Positions 26,908 through 36,408 are shown, numbered from the stretch's first letter. The stretch: DNA of 64,000 nt from Pseudomonas mandelii (GCF_006438925.1 NZ_RCZA01000004.1:450959-514958), one strand, 5' to 3'. Numbers and translations are program-made. Notes: generated by a model not told the origin, from the letters alone.

Positions 26908-27419
26908 TGTCCGCCTCCAACGAGTTGAAAAATAGAAGTGATTTCGCGCATGCGCCGTTTCCAATAATTCGGTTTATTCGGAATGGAGTCGTCATGAGCT
27001 AGCTGATATGAAAGATCGCGCAAGTCTTGAAGTACGATTTGCATTTGCGCAAAGCTTGTCTCCAGTCTCTGCAAGCGCATTTTTTGACTTTTGTTTTCCA
27101 CGGCCACAACACGACGAGATTTGGTTTTTTGTTTTTTTTGCGGAGTGGAAGCTTGTGATAGTCGAACTTTTGCTAGTTTTCGCAATCGATCAACTTCTGT
27201 AAACCCACCAAGAATGGTGTTGGCTGCAACGCGCTTGAATGTATTTGGTGCGCATTTTTTTATATTCAGACTCTCATCCTCAAACGCACACATAGTATGA
27301 ATCGTATGGGTCATCGCCTCCCACTTACCATCAGAAATATATTGCTCAGGGCTTTCTGTTATATGGGTAAGAAGGCGATGAACGTTATCTACGGATGATA
27401 AATATTTTTCGCCCCTCAT
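26904..27419 (-). CDS. Small basic helical protein of the gin-like operon
   Basis: A 171-residue protein without a recombinase domain. It has a helix-turn-helix or helix-loop-helix-like stretch (CAPNTFKRVAANTILGG), a strongly basic segment (QKKQKTKSRRVV) and a coiled-coil-like helix (QKMRLQRLETSFAQMQIVLQ). It overlaps the genes on both sides by ATGA, so it is tightly coupled. In GInt islands a small helix-loop-helix protein is essential together with three integrases, and this is its likely counterpart (inference from size and context). Confidence 0.75.
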   Translation of the reverse strand: MRGEKYLSSVDNVHRLLTHITESPEQYISDGKWEAMTHTIHTMCAFEDESLNIKKCAPNTFKRVAANTILGGFTEVDRLRKLAKVRLSQASTPQKKQKTKSRRVVAVENKSQKMRLQRLETSFAQMQIVLQDLRDLSYQLAHDDSIPNKPNYWKRRMREITSIFQLVGGGQ

Positions 27420-29725
27420 GTTAGATTCTCGCTCAGTTTGATAAATAGTTTGAACGTCTTAACGTCACCATCGACCGGGTCGCGATACGTAAAAAACTCA
27501 GGCTGCAAATCAATGAATTTAGCGTCGAGCATTTTTGCTACTTCTTGAAATATCAATGACTGACGAGTGAAGTAGTCGGCTGTTTCTGATGCGCTGAAGA
27601 TTTTTTCTGCTATTAGTTCTTCATAATCCGCGCTGAATTCTTCAGTGGTTTTCAAGAGGATGTCGCTACTTTGAAATTTTTCCAATAAGTAAGCCTTAAC
27701 CGAATTTAGCCCCGCGATACCGTTGATACCCGACAGTAGTTCTTCGGTAATTCGCTGAGCTTTGGCTTCCAAAAGTACAGCGCCAGGGACTGTATCTGAA
27801 ATATAGTGATAGGCGTGTTCTGGGTCGGAATGACCGAGTAAGTGCTGAATAATCTCAATGCGACCATGCTGGTCAGCATGATAAAATGCGAGGGCGCAAA
27901 ACCTTCTGAGTTGGTGCTGTCGCACATAATACCTGTGCGGCACTCCATTTAACTCTATGGTGGGTGTTTCGAAATAGTCGCAAACAGTATCTATTACGTC
28001 ATTATATGAGGTGGGTGTTAGGTCGCTGAACGCGAGGTTGCGATGGAGCGCTTTTTTTAGCAACTGACCTTGATTTGATACCAAATTCATTTTCGCCAAT
28101 TCATTATGGAACTTAATGAAATCCCATATCATTTTTGCGATATTGTGAGTAATTCCGATCAGCGCTATCTCTTTAACGCCCCGTGCACCCGTTTTCCGTG
28201 CGAAATATCTCATGCAGTAGGCTATATCTTCGTTTCCAGGAACATTCGGGTCTACCATCGGCTCTAAGCAATCACCGACATCCAAATCGAGTATTTCGCC
28301 TTGCCTTTTACTAGTAAGGCTTCCGACAATTACTTGGAAACAACCTAATGTGATGCGATACATTTCGTATAGAGACTCGTTGGCGCGCAGCGACAATAAG
28401 TAGGCGCTCTGATCAGAGTATTTATCCCTAGCAATCCATGTGCTCGGGCGCAGCGAGTCGGCCGTATCACAAGGTATTTGTGATGCAATCGCAGCATCAT
28501 AGGCTGCATATCGCTGTTTCTTTAAGCGTTGAAGAGATTCTTTGTTTTTGAAAAAACAGATTACGCGTGAGAACACACTGCGTGCATTGTCGGTGTAGTA
28601 TTGAAAACAATCGCCAAGAAGTTTGATTACCATTTTGTGTGGGAGGGTATTGTATCTCCCTTTTTCTTTCGGGGTTTGTACATAGCTAAACACATCAGAT
28701 GCTCTGATCGCTGACAAACCACTTGGGTTTATGCCGCGATCTGAATAGTGTGCAGCTACCACGCATATTTTTTTGAGCACCAGCAAGGCATGATTTATCT
28801 CGTACAAGGACGTTCCATCAATCGCTGACTTCGCAACCGGGACCCCTGGATATTCTCGCCTCGGAATATCTGTCATTCGGAGATCTTCTACCGTTCGAAA
28901 TTTTAGGCTTCTTCCGTACAATGTATTTTTGTAGGCAATCTGCTGAAAGGATGATGGGTTGAAGAAAGCATTCCCATCTCTCAAGGAGTATTGCTTTCTT
29001 GATTTAATCCAAACGCGAGCCTTAAGTAATTGCGTTTCATCAAGGTCAAGAACTCTGTCCTGAACAGATGGAAGATTTCTAAGGTAAGGCCACTGCTTGA
29101 GCCCTTCTGTGTACTCGGTTTCGCTCAGGGTTTCGATATTTGCTTTCAGCCACTGTGATAGACGTTGAGGGTAGCTATACACCCTATCGCTCGTAGGGGT
29201 GCCAAGCGTGGTATTAAGATAACTTTTGATGTCAGATAACGTAACCAGGCTAAGGCGATTGTTCGCCACGTCAAATTGATCGTCATTCAAAATTATCCAG
29301 TCGATGAATTGCAGCGCGGAAATAAACTTCGTCTGTTCATACTCAGGAGTCTTGCGAGTTTGGCTGTTATAGCGCGGATGGTTTTGCACCACGAGAAAGA
29401 CTTTAATCCAATACAGAGTATCGCTATGTTGTCCGTCAGTCAGAAGCGAGCCATCAGACAATTGAATGTTGAAGTCAACCTCAATGCATGGGCGTTTGTC
29501 GCCAAAAAAATTCACGTACCAAATATTGGAATGAAAATTCGATCCCTTCACAAGCCATTTGGGAGCGTTGATTAGAGTTTCGTGACTGGCGATGCCCGAC
29601 ATTTCGCGAATTGCTTTTCTGCGATAGTAAAAAGGTTGTTTCTTTGCAAGCTCCATGGCGGCTACTAAATCACTCACCTGGGGTTGTGCTATGGAGGTCT
29701 CATTTGCGGCTTTTGCGCGTACCAT
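27416..29725 (-). CDS. Large tyrosine recombinase of the gin-like operon
   Basis: A 769-residue protein whose C-terminal third is a tyrosine-recombinase catalytic domain. Box I Arg is in LTSKRQGEILDLDVGD, H-x-x-R in RQHQLRRFCALAF, and LGHSDPEHAYHYI supplies the His and the nucleophile Tyr. The 450-residue N-terminal part is much longer than in phage integrases and has no recognised domain, as in the large recombinases of Tn554-like and GInt elements. It is separated by 14 bp from the upstream gene and overlaps the downstream gene by 4 bp. Confidence 0.85.
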   Translation of the reverse strand: MVRAKAANETSIAQPQVSDLVAAMELAKKQPFYYRRKAIREMSGIASHETLINAPKWLVKGSNFHSNIWYVNFFGDKRPCIEVDFNIQLSDGSLLTDGQHSDTLYWIKVFLVVQNHPRYNSQTRKTPEYEQTKFISALQFIDWIILNDDQFDVANNRLSLVTLSDIKSYLNTTLGTPTSDRVYSYPQRLSQWLKANIETLSETEYTEGLKQWPYLRNLPSVQDRVLDLDETQLLKARVWIKSRKQYSLRDGNAFFNPSSFQQIAYKNTLYGRSLKFRTVEDLRMTDIPRREYPGVPVAKSAIDGTSLYEINHALLVLKKICVVAAHYSDRGINPSGLSAIRASDVFSYVQTPKEKGRYNTLPHKMVIKLLGDCFQYYTDNARSVFSRVICFFKNKESLQRLKKQRYAAYDAAIASQIPCDTADSLRPSTWIARDKYSDQSAYLLSLRANESLYEMYRITLGCFQVIVGSLTSKRQGEILDLDVGDCLEPMVDPNVPGNEDIAYCMRYFARKTGARGVKEIALIGITHNIAKMIWDFIKFHNELAKMNLVSNQGQLLKKALHRNLAFSDLTPTSYNDVIDTVCDYFETPTIELNGVPHRYYVRQHQLRRFCALAFYHADQHGRIEIIQHLLGHSDPEHAYHYISDTVPGAVLLEAKAQRITEELLSGINGIAGLNSVKAYLLEKFQSSDILLKTTEEFSADYEELIAEKIFSASETADYFTRQSLIFQEVAKMLDAKFIDLQPEFFTYRDPVDGDVKTFKLFIKLSENLT

Positions 29726-29739
29726 ATGCTGTTGCCCCG

Positions 29740-31989
29740 TTAGAATTGGTGGGAAGTCATTAGTTGGGTAAGTTTTCTTGCCATAGACGGTACGACTTTC
29801 GCTGACTCAAAGATTTTGATGACGTCAGCGGAGCAGGCACGTAGTTGATCCTCCTTGTGCATTGCAACAGTCTTTTCGACAAACGCTATCGTCTGCGTCC
29901 ACGTCGCGGCCTCTTTGCAAAGCTCGATGTCTTGATGGGCTAGATCGCGAATAACTTGACCCATGGTGACCAACACATCACAAAGTTGCGGGGTGATAGG
30001 AATTACGATCTGCGTCTTCTGCACCGCATCATCTTGCTCTATCGGCAGCCCATGGGTGCCCATCTCAAGATAAGGAGGGAGCGGTTTCAGGCCATGGTTT
30101 TCGAAGAATTCATCAATGTCTTCCATTGTTTTGGCGCCCATGACTTCATCCATGCATGGCCGGCCGCGCACAGCTTCATAGGTAATGGCGGTTTGAAAGA
30201 TCCGAATCCACCTGTTAAAGAAAAACAGGCGAAGCTCTTTCGGCAGATATGACTCGATCAATTTGAGAGAGAAGGTGAGATGTCCGAGAGCCTCAGACAT
30301 AGCACGGATACGACCAGTGTCGATGTAAATTTTGACGCCCGCAGTAGAGCGAATAGATTTTGGGTTAATTCGCTTGGCAACATCAATACCCAATTTATCG
30401 ATAAGCATTTTTACAAAGAGTTCGTCCCGAGCATTGTTAAAAAGCTGCGGGAGATTTGTTACTCTGTATGGGCGGCTTACGCCATTGGAGCCAATTAACA
30501 AATATCGATACTGGTCGTCACCAGCATCTTTCAAGAACTGTCTAGCCTGTGCTGTGATCGCAATGATGTCTTCGAAAAGAGCTTTGGATTTCGGAGTTAG
30601 GTGGCATTCTTGTTGCGCATGCACTACGCCCCTGCGGTTTTTGAAGCTGATCACAACCCTGCCGTCATTCAAAAAATTTGATAGCTTTCCGTGCTTGTCA
30701 TAGATCGTGAAATTTAAAAGCCAGCCAGGAGTAATGAATGGGTGCTCCATGATAAGAAGGTAGATGAATGGGAGTAGTAATCTGGTGGTCAGAAGCATCA
30801 ATTCAAGATTTAACGAGGTATCTATACCAAATAGTTGTCGTCTGACATTTTTGTAATCTGACGACTCGCTGTCCAGCGTATAACCATAGTGCTGCCATGT
30901 TGCACAACGATTTATATAGAGGCGTCTCTGGGTAGTAGAATGTTCAGCATTGCTGATTGTGCCAATCTTAGAGGCCTCTATTCGATTGTTGAAGCCTTCC
31001 ATGGTTCTGCGGCGCTCAACTTCGCAACACTCTTTCAGCGTTTCGTAGTCGGAAGTGATTTTCTTAAATACCAATTCTGCTGTTTGGTTGTCAGATAGAT
31101 GCAAAGGCAGAGGGGTTAATAAGCTAACTAAGTTTTCACTGTCTGTTTTTAGCTTGCCAGTAAGCGAGTTCTTGGCATAACCTGCATAAAGGTCATACAG
31201 GGACTCTGAGACCAACCCTCTTCCAATAATAGCGGCTTGGAAAACTCGCTTCGTAATAGACCAGTTGCGTTGAAAAGCCGTTGGTGATGGCGAGGGGGTA
31301 TTTTTCATATAATCAACAAAGCTGATTTCGTACATTTCTTCGAATGCTTCATTGACTTCCAATGGATCGCTGAGGATTTCGAGATATTCACCGTCTGGAT
31401 ATATCACATACAACAAATCGAAGATAACGTGAAGGGAGGTAATCTCTGAGTTCAAAGTTGTCCCGGTCAGGGTGCGAGCATATTTAACCAGCTGACGGTA
31501 CCAATAGTCAGTATGAGTCTTGCCGTACTGTATTTGGAACTGCACCATATTCAAGTAAATCTGACGACCATCCTTGCTGCGCAACGGCCAGGCTTCGTAG
31601 TAGGTTAGAAGGGATCGGTCTTTCTTACATGCCGCATAAAGCCAGAAGGTGTGCTCGCGATACTCATCGCTCATTCCTAAATGATATTTACACTCTGGTT
31701 GATCAATGAAACGTGGAAGCTGGCAGGCGTTTCTGAAGTACGATTCTGCGGTAGCACGGCTTAGGTTAAACTCAGTATCGATAAAGCCATAAAATCCCTC
31801 TAATGACTCCTTGGAAAAGTAATCCTCCTCCGGGCATTCGATGATTTGCGTGTAAGCATAATAAAGATGAGTCGTGCGGATGTATTTATCTACTTCCTTT
31901 TTGGGGGTGAAAGCCGATTTGATAATTTCAACTAGACGAAGGAAGAAACCCATAATAGGAAATTTCATAACCTGTCTTACGTCCAACAT
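29740..31989 (-). CDS. Large, divergent recombinase, first gene of the gin-like operon
   Basis: A 749-residue protein at the head of the operon. The C-terminal part is recombinase-like: NPKSIRSTAGVKIYIDTGR corresponds to the H-x-x-R box with Lys in place of His, and ALGHLTFSLKLIESYLP gives the His and a Tyr. I cannot find a convincing box I Arg; the region where it should be reads IMEHPFITPGWLLN. It may be an architectural or partly active subunit. The start ATG 31989 has GAGG 9 bp upstream. All four genes are read from a promoter near 32 kb. Confidence 0.75.
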   Translation of the reverse strand: MLDVRQVMKFPIMGFFLRLVEIIKSAFTPKKEVDKYIRTTHLYYAYTQIIECPEEDYFSKESLEGFYGFIDTEFNLSRATAESYFRNACQLPRFIDQPECKYHLGMSDEYREHTFWLYAACKKDRSLLTYYEAWPLRSKDGRQIYLNMVQFQIQYGKTHTDYWYRQLVKYARTLTGTTLNSEITSLHVIFDLLYVIYPDGEYLEILSDPLEVNEAFEEMYEISFVDYMKNTPSPSPTAFQRNWSITKRVFQAAIIGRGLVSESLYDLYAGYAKNSLTGKLKTDSENLVSLLTPLPLHLSDNQTAELVFKKITSDYETLKECCEVERRRTMEGFNNRIEASKIGTISNAEHSTTQRRLYINRCATWQHYGYTLDSESSDYKNVRRQLFGIDTSLNLELMLLTTRLLLPFIYLLIMEHPFITPGWLLNFTIYDKHGKLSNFLNDGRVVISFKNRRGVVHAQQECHLTPKSKALFEDIIAITAQARQFLKDAGDDQYRYLLIGSNGVSRPYRVTNLPQLFNNARDELFVKMLIDKLGIDVAKRINPKSIRSTAGVKIYIDTGRIRAMSEALGHLTFSLKLIESYLPKELRLFFFNRWIRIFQTAITYEAVRGRPCMDEVMGAKTMEDIDEFFENHGLKPLPPYLEMGTHGLPIEQDDAVQKTQIVIPITPQLCDVLVTMGQVIRDLAHQDIELCKEAATWTQTIAFVEKTVAMHKEDQLRACSADVIKIFESAKVVPSMARKLTQLMTSHQF

Positions 31990-33282
31990 AACTTATCCCT
32001 CAAGGATTTCGAGTCGCTGGTTGCTTGCGTGATAAAAAGCAGGCGCGAGAGAGCGCGATTGAAAGTACGATGCTTCCAATTTTATGTATGGATTGCTGCC
32101 TTGGTTTGGTAGGTTCTAAGTATCCATGATTTCAATCAGCTCACCATCAAGTGGTAACTTAGGATATATACCAATCTTTGTTGAAATCAAGTGGATTTTG
32201 ATTTGGTTCGTATTGATTGCTTATATAATAACAAATAAACCCCACTGGCATTGCTGGCGTTATTAATAGTTACTTATTATATTTTTTTGGTCTTGTTGAT
32301 TGATTTAACTAGAGTTTATTTTTGTACAAAAAATACAAAGCTCGTATTTTTGGGGAATGCCTTGCACTTTTTCGCTTTGGCTACTTTCGAAAAAAATTCT
32401 CGATATCAGTACCTTCAGCCTGCTTATGGAGCCTCTCGCAGCTAATGGCGGCTGCGTCTCTACCGGTCATTTGGAGAGGTTCCCATCAATGGCCATCACG
32501 GCTGCCTCCTGGACGCAAACGTGTTACCCCGCGCTCGATCTAGGGAATAACAGCAGCCGAGACCTTTGGGCCCACTGAGATCGCTTTGGACAGAAGCTTC
32601 ATATGAATGGATGCCTAGCAGGGTAATGCGGCCGTCGGATCTGCGAGCGGGCACTGCGATTGGGTGGCGATGCTGAGCGTGGGGGGGGCAAGCCTGCTAC
32701 GGGGGCGAGAATCCGCGGGTGTCGATCTAGGAGGTGGAGAGGGCTTGCATGGACAGCACGGCTATGTGATTGGGGCGGCGCCTAGCCAGACCTCTTGCTG
32801 CACCAGTCCCTCAATTGCCAGACGAATCAGCCTCGGGTGTTTAGGATCTAATCGGCTTAGCTAAAAAAGAGGGGGAGTAACTTCTGTCTGCCTTAAGAGG
32901 ACCAGGCAGTATGAGCGACGTGAACGATCAGGGAGCGTTAAGGACATTCGAGTGGAGCAGATAAGGCCCTCCAATCTAAGTTCTCCCTGTGCCTCCACAG
33001 ATACGAATACCTTGATGCTCAGTGCACTCCCCATGTGATTACTTTGGTTTCATTTGATGGAAGAGCATTATGGTGAGGGGGAGGCGGGGTATCTGAAATT
33101 GATCATTTTGACGGGTGAATTGGTGCTTCTAACAAAACATTGAGGTCTTGCATGGTGGGAGCTCAACTGTTCTATCAGTGGGACGAACTATCGCATTGTT
33201 GCAGTCTAATCAGCTATTGGTTTCGCCTGTAGGATTCTCCCCATCAGATCGCTTCGTAGCGATCCTCACCTGGAGATCCCAC
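31990..33282. other. Island end and decayed DNA before azoR
   Basis: About 1.3 kb without an intact gene. Positions 32100-32400 are very AT-rich and hold the gin-operon promoter region and probably the island end. From 32560 to 32880 a minus-strand frame reads LDPKHPRLIRLAIEGLV, which resembles the end of a TetR-type regulator, but it is broken by stops. The last 300 bp must hold the azoR promoter. No RNA gene was recognised. Confidence 0.5.
32146..32194. repeat. Direct repeat upstream of the gin-like operon
   Basis: ATCAAGTGG occurs at 32146-32154 and 32186-32194, 40 bp apart, about four helical turns. The position, upstream of the recombinase operon in AT-rich DNA, fits recombinase arm sites or an operator. 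The function is inferred. Confidence 0.35.
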
Positions 33283-33894
33283 ATGAAACTGCTGCATATC
33301 GATTCGAGCATTCTTGGTGACAACTCGGCTTCCCGTCAGCTGAGCAGCGAAGTCGTTAAAGCCTGGCAAACTGCCGAGCCGACTGCCGTGGTGACCTACC
33401 GCGACCTGGCCGCCGATGCCATCAGCCATTTCTCCGCGACAACCCTGGTTGCCGCCGGCACCACCGCTGAACTGCGTAACGCCGCGCAGCAACACGAAGC
33501 CGAGCTGAGCGCCACCACCCTGGCCGAATTCCTCGCCGCCGATGCCGTGGTGATTGCAGCTCCGATGTACAACTTCACTATCCCGACCCAACTCAAGGCC
33601 TGGATCGACCGCATCGCCGTTGCCGGTCAGACCTTCCATTACACCGAAGCCGGCCCTGAAGGCCTGTGCGGTGGCAAGAAAGTCGTCATCGTATCGACTT
33701 CCGGCGGTCTGCATGCCGGTCAGGCCACTGGCGTTGCTCACGAAGAGTACTTGAAGGTGCTGTTCGGCTTCCTCGGTATCACTGACATCGAGTTCGTCCG
33801 TGCCCATGGTCTTGCCTACGGTGACGAAGTCCGCACCAAAGCCATGAGCGACGCTCACACGCAAATCAGCGAGCAGTTGTTCGCCGCTGCGTAA
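33283..33894 (+). CDS. azoR: FMN-dependent NADH azoreductase
   Basis: A 203-residue flavodoxin-fold azoreductase with the N-terminal FMN-phosphate region [16 protein letters not shown], the [20 protein letters not shown] segment that covers the flavin, and STSGGLHAG. It reduces azo compounds and quinones by two electrons with NADH. TGGAG lies 7 bp before ATG 33283; longer frames are not conserved. It marks the return to core-genome codon use after the island and has its own terminator. Confidence 0.95.
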   Translation: MKLLHIDSSILGDNSASRQLSSEVVKAWQTAEPTAVVTYRDLAADAISHFSATTLVAAGTTAELRNAAQQHEAELSATTLAEFLAADAVVIAAPMYNFTIPTQLKAWIDRIAVAGQTFHYTEAGPEGLCGGKKVVIVSTSGGLHAGQATGVAHEEYLKVLFGFLGITDIEFVRAHGLAYGDEVRTKAMSDAHTQISEQLFAAA

Positions 33895-33933
33895 GGCGTG
33901 TGTAAAGAAAATCAAACAGCTCGAGCAACATCC

Positions 33934-33981
33934 AAAAAACTCTGTATTCTGATCACGCAAGTGCCAGATACGGAGTTTTTT
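33934..33981. terminator. Bidirectional terminator after azoR
   Basis: AAAAAACTCTGTAT pairs with ATACGGAGTTTTTT (one mismatch) across a 20-nt loop. It has an A-run on one side and a T-run on the other. Confidence 0.8.
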
Positions 33982-34073
33982 GTTTCTGGCTGTTTCGGAA
34001 TTTCATTAAATAGTGGCCCGAGTTATGCAATCGAGGGTTAACGTCCCCGGTCAGTAGCCAGGTGGAGCCTTCC

Positions 34074-35111
34074 ATGGTGCGTCTTTGTGCAACCTTACTG
34101 ATTTGCCTGCTCAGCAGCCTGAACTCAGTGCACGCCGCGCCTGCGCCGCATCCTCACTGGAGCGTCGGCTTCCATGAGATGAGCTTTCTCGACCCTCTGG
34201 ACTTGCAGCCGATGCGCGCCATCGCCTTCTATCCCTCCAGCGACAAGGAGCACTCCAGCATCCTTGAGGGCTACACGGTCGAAGCGGGCGAAGACACCCG
34301 AGTCGCCATCGGTCGTTTCCCGATGCTGATGCTGTCCCACGGCAACACCGGAACACCGCTGGCCTTGCACGACCTCGCCACGTCGCTGGCACGCAAAGGG
34401 TTTGTGGTGGTGGCGGTGATCCATCCCGGCGACAACTCCAAAGACCACAGCCGCCTCGGTACGTTGAGTAACCTTTACGGTCGGCCCATCCAGATTTCCG
34501 AAGCCATTACCGAGACGCTGGGCGACCGTATGCTCGCGCCCTTCGTCAACGCCGATCAGGTGGGTGTGATCGGCTATTCGGCGGGTGGGGAGACTGCGCT
34601 GATTCTGTCCGGCGCGACACCAGACCTGGACCGTCTGCGCCGCTATTGTCAGGAACGCCCGGACGACCGCGATGCCTGCAACACCCAAGGCGAATTGATT
34701 GCTGACCGTGATGACTTGCAACCGGTGGCTGACCCGCGGGTTCGCGCCTTGCTGCTCATGGCGCCGCTCAGCCTGAAGTTTGGTCGCCATACCCTGGCCG
34801 ACGTGCATGTGCCGGTGCTTCTGTACAGCGGCGACGGCGACAAACTGGTAGCGTTCGACAAGAATGCCGCCGCCCTGGCGCGCAAACTGCCGATCGCACC
34901 GGACTTCAAGTTGCTGGTCGGGGCAGGGCACTTCGTGTTCCTGGCGCCTTGCAACGAAGAGCAAATCATCGCCATGCCGGCGCTGTGCACCGATGCCGAT
35001 GGCGTCGACCGCAAAGACATCCATCGCACCATGGTGTCCGAGGCCGGGCGTTTCTTCGCTCACGCGCTTGCCAAGCCGACCCGGGCCGGGATGCAGACCG
35101 CCGATCAATAA
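34074..35111 (+). CDS. Exported alpha/beta hydrolase, dienelactone-hydrolase-like
   Basis: A 345-residue hydrolase with a signal peptide (1-21, ending VHA). The core has LMLSHGNTGTPL for the oxyanion region, GVIGYSAGG for the nucleophile Ser, YSGDGDKLV for the acid and GAGHFVFLAPC for the catalytic His. Similar pseudomonad proteins are annotated as platelet-activating-factor acetylhydrolase-like or dienelactone hydrolases. The ATG at 34074 has GGAG 6 bp upstream and is preferred over a GTG four codons earlier. The physiological substrate is unknown. A REP pair follows the gene. Confidence 0.85.
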   Translation: MVRLCATLLICLLSSLNSVHAAPAPHPHWSVGFHEMSFLDPLDLQPMRAIAFYPSSDKEHSSILEGYTVEAGEDTRVAIGRFPMLMLSHGNTGTPLALHDLATSLARKGFVVVAVIHPGDNSKDHSRLGTLSNLYGRPIQISEAITETLGDRMLAPFVNADQVGVIGYSAGGETALILSGATPDLDRLRRYCQERPDDRDACNTQGELIADRDDLQPVADPRVRALLLMAPLSLKFGRHTLADVHVPVLLYSGDGDKLVAFDKNAAALARKLPIAPDFKLLVGAGHFVFLAPCNEEQIIAMPALCTDADGVDRKDIHRTMVSEAGRFFAHALAKPTRAGMQTADQ

Positions 35112-35128
35112 GATTCACAGATCCCTTT

Positions 35129-35206
35129 GTAGGAGCTGCCGAAGGCTGCGATCTTTTGACGTTGCTTTTTTAAGATCAAAAGATCGCAGCCTTCGGCAGC
35201 TCCTAC
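35129..35206. repeat. REP pair, class 1
   Basis: Two inverted copies of the GTAGGAGCTGCCGAAGGC unit form a 31-bp perfect stem around a 16-nt spacer, between convergent hydrolase and MFS genes. It is a typical pseudomonad REPIN-like arrangement. Confidence 0.9.
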
Positions 35207-35220
35207 ATGGATTGCGTGAA

Positions 35221-36408
35221 TCACGTCATTGCACGGCGCTTGAGTAACAACGTCAAACCGAGGCCAGTCACCGACAACAACGCCGCGCTGAAGAAAATCC
35301 ACGAGTACCCCAGATTCAACGCCACGGCGCCCATCAACGGCCCGGCAATCGCCAGCGCCAGGTCGAAAAACACCGCGTAAGCACTCAATCCCGCCCCGCG
35401 ACTGGAGTTGGGCACTTGCTTGATCGCTTCGACCCCCAGCGCCGGATACACCAGCGACAGACCGAACCCGGTCAGGCCTGCGCCGATCAGCGCATAACCG
35501 GTCGAAGGCGCGAGCCACAGCAACACCAGGCCCACCGTTTCAATGCTCATACAGGCAACGGCCGAGGTGAACCCACCGAAACGGCTGATGCTGGAGATGA
35601 ACAACAGTCGCGCCAGAATGAAACACACGCCGAACACCGTCAGGCAGTAAGCCGCGCCGGCCCAGCCACGGCTGACGTAATACAGGGTAATAAAGGTGGT
35701 TAACGTGCCATAACCGATGGAGGCGAGGCTCAGGCTCGCGCCGAACGGCGCAATGCGCCCGAACACCGCCCAGAACGGCAGGCGCTCGCCGCGAATCACC
35801 GGTACCGAGGGTTTGTTTCGGATCAGCAACAACGCCGCCAGCGCCAGCACCGAAAGCGCGATCCCAAGACTGGCGAACCCCAGCTCGCCAACCATCACCA
35901 CGCCCAGCGGCGCACCAATGGCGATGGCGCCGTAGGAGGCGATGCCGTTCCAGGAGATCGATCGCGCGGTATGTTCAGCGCCCACCTGACCCATGCACCA
36001 ACTGATGGTGCCGACCCCGATCAATCCCTGGGCAATCCCCAGCAACAAGCGGCCGGCGATCAGGATCAACAGGCTCAGCAACGGAAAGCTTTGCAGCAGC
36101 GTTGAAATCAACGTCAGCACGCCGCTCAACACAATCCCCGATAACCCGTAAACAATCGCCCGCTTGGTGCCGATGCTGTCCGACAGCCGCCCGGCCATCG
36201 GGCGGCTGAGCAGGGTGGCCAGGTATTGCGAGCCGATGGTCAGCCCCGCGATGATCGCGCTGAAACCCAGCTGCTCATGGACATACCCTGGCAACACCGC
36301 AATCGGCAGACCGATGCAGAGGAAGGCAATAAAGGTATAAAAGACGATGGAGACGATCTGCAGGGTGATCGCCATGGAGCTTTGCGGTGGCAGTTGCTGC
36401 ACAGACAT
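35221..36408 (-). CDS. Major facilitator superfamily transporter
   Basis: A 395-residue MFS protein with twelve hydrophobic segments. The loop 2-3 signature is SRPMAGRLSDSIGTKRAIVYG, and GAPLGVVM marks helix 5. Length and pattern fit the YhhS/YfcJ-like drug:H+ antiporter group (UPF0226). The substrate is unknown. The gene is flanked by REP pairs on both sides and convergent with the hydrolase at 34074. Confidence 0.88.
   Translation of the reverse strand: MSVQQLPPQSSMAITLQIVSIVFYTFIAFLCIGLPIAVLPGYVHEQLGFSAIIAGLTIGSQYLATLLSRPMAGRLSDSIGTKRAIVYGLSGIVLSGVLTLISTLLQSFPLLSLLILIAGRLLLGIAQGLIGVGTISWCMGQVGAEHTARSISWNGIASYGAIAIGAPLGVVMVGELGFASLGIALSVLALAALLLIRNKPSVPVIRGERLPFWAVFGRIAPFGASLSLASIGYGTLTTFITLYYVSRGWAGAAYCLTVFGVCFILARLLFISSISRFGGFTSAVACMSIETVGLVLLWLAPSTGYALIGAGLTGFGLSLVYPALGVEAIKQVPNSSRGAGLSAYAVFFDLALAIAGPLMGAVALNLGYSWIFFSAALLSVTGLGLTLLLKRRAMT

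Larger units (their letters stand above)
25513..32240 (-). mobile_element. Integration module of a GInt-type genomic island
   Basis: Four genes in one operon code for three different tyrosine-recombinase-like proteins and one small basic helical protein. This matches the published definition of GInts (ginABCD operon, cargo, short AT-rich end). Letter names are not assigned because gene order alone does not fix them. The operon starts beside an AT-rich segment at 32.1-32.4 kb, taken as one end of the island. Cargo would extend to lower coordinates, with the SLAC1 transporter, the membrane cassette and perhaps the AT-rich gene at 18752. I could not find the flanking imperfect direct repeats, so the far end is open. 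Confidence 0.65.

Noticed and set aside
25513..31989. Considered a RIT element (recombinase in trio)
   Set aside because: RIT elements carry three similar-sized adjacent recombinases. Here two proteins exceed 740 residues and a fourth small gene is embedded, which fits GInts better.
31990..32400. Searched for a tRNA or obvious attachment site at the island end
   Set aside because: No cloverleaf-forming sequence was found, and no long repeat matching the 14-20 kb region could be identified by eye.
32664..32864. A 66-codon plus-strand frame in the decayed region
   Set aside because: Composition is driven by G-runs; the opposite strand gives a better, though broken, protein-like reading.
35129..35206. 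Considered a rho-independent terminator
   Set aside because: The stem is 31 bp and identical in type to two other intergenic pairs in the window, which marks it as a REP pair; it lacks a T-run.
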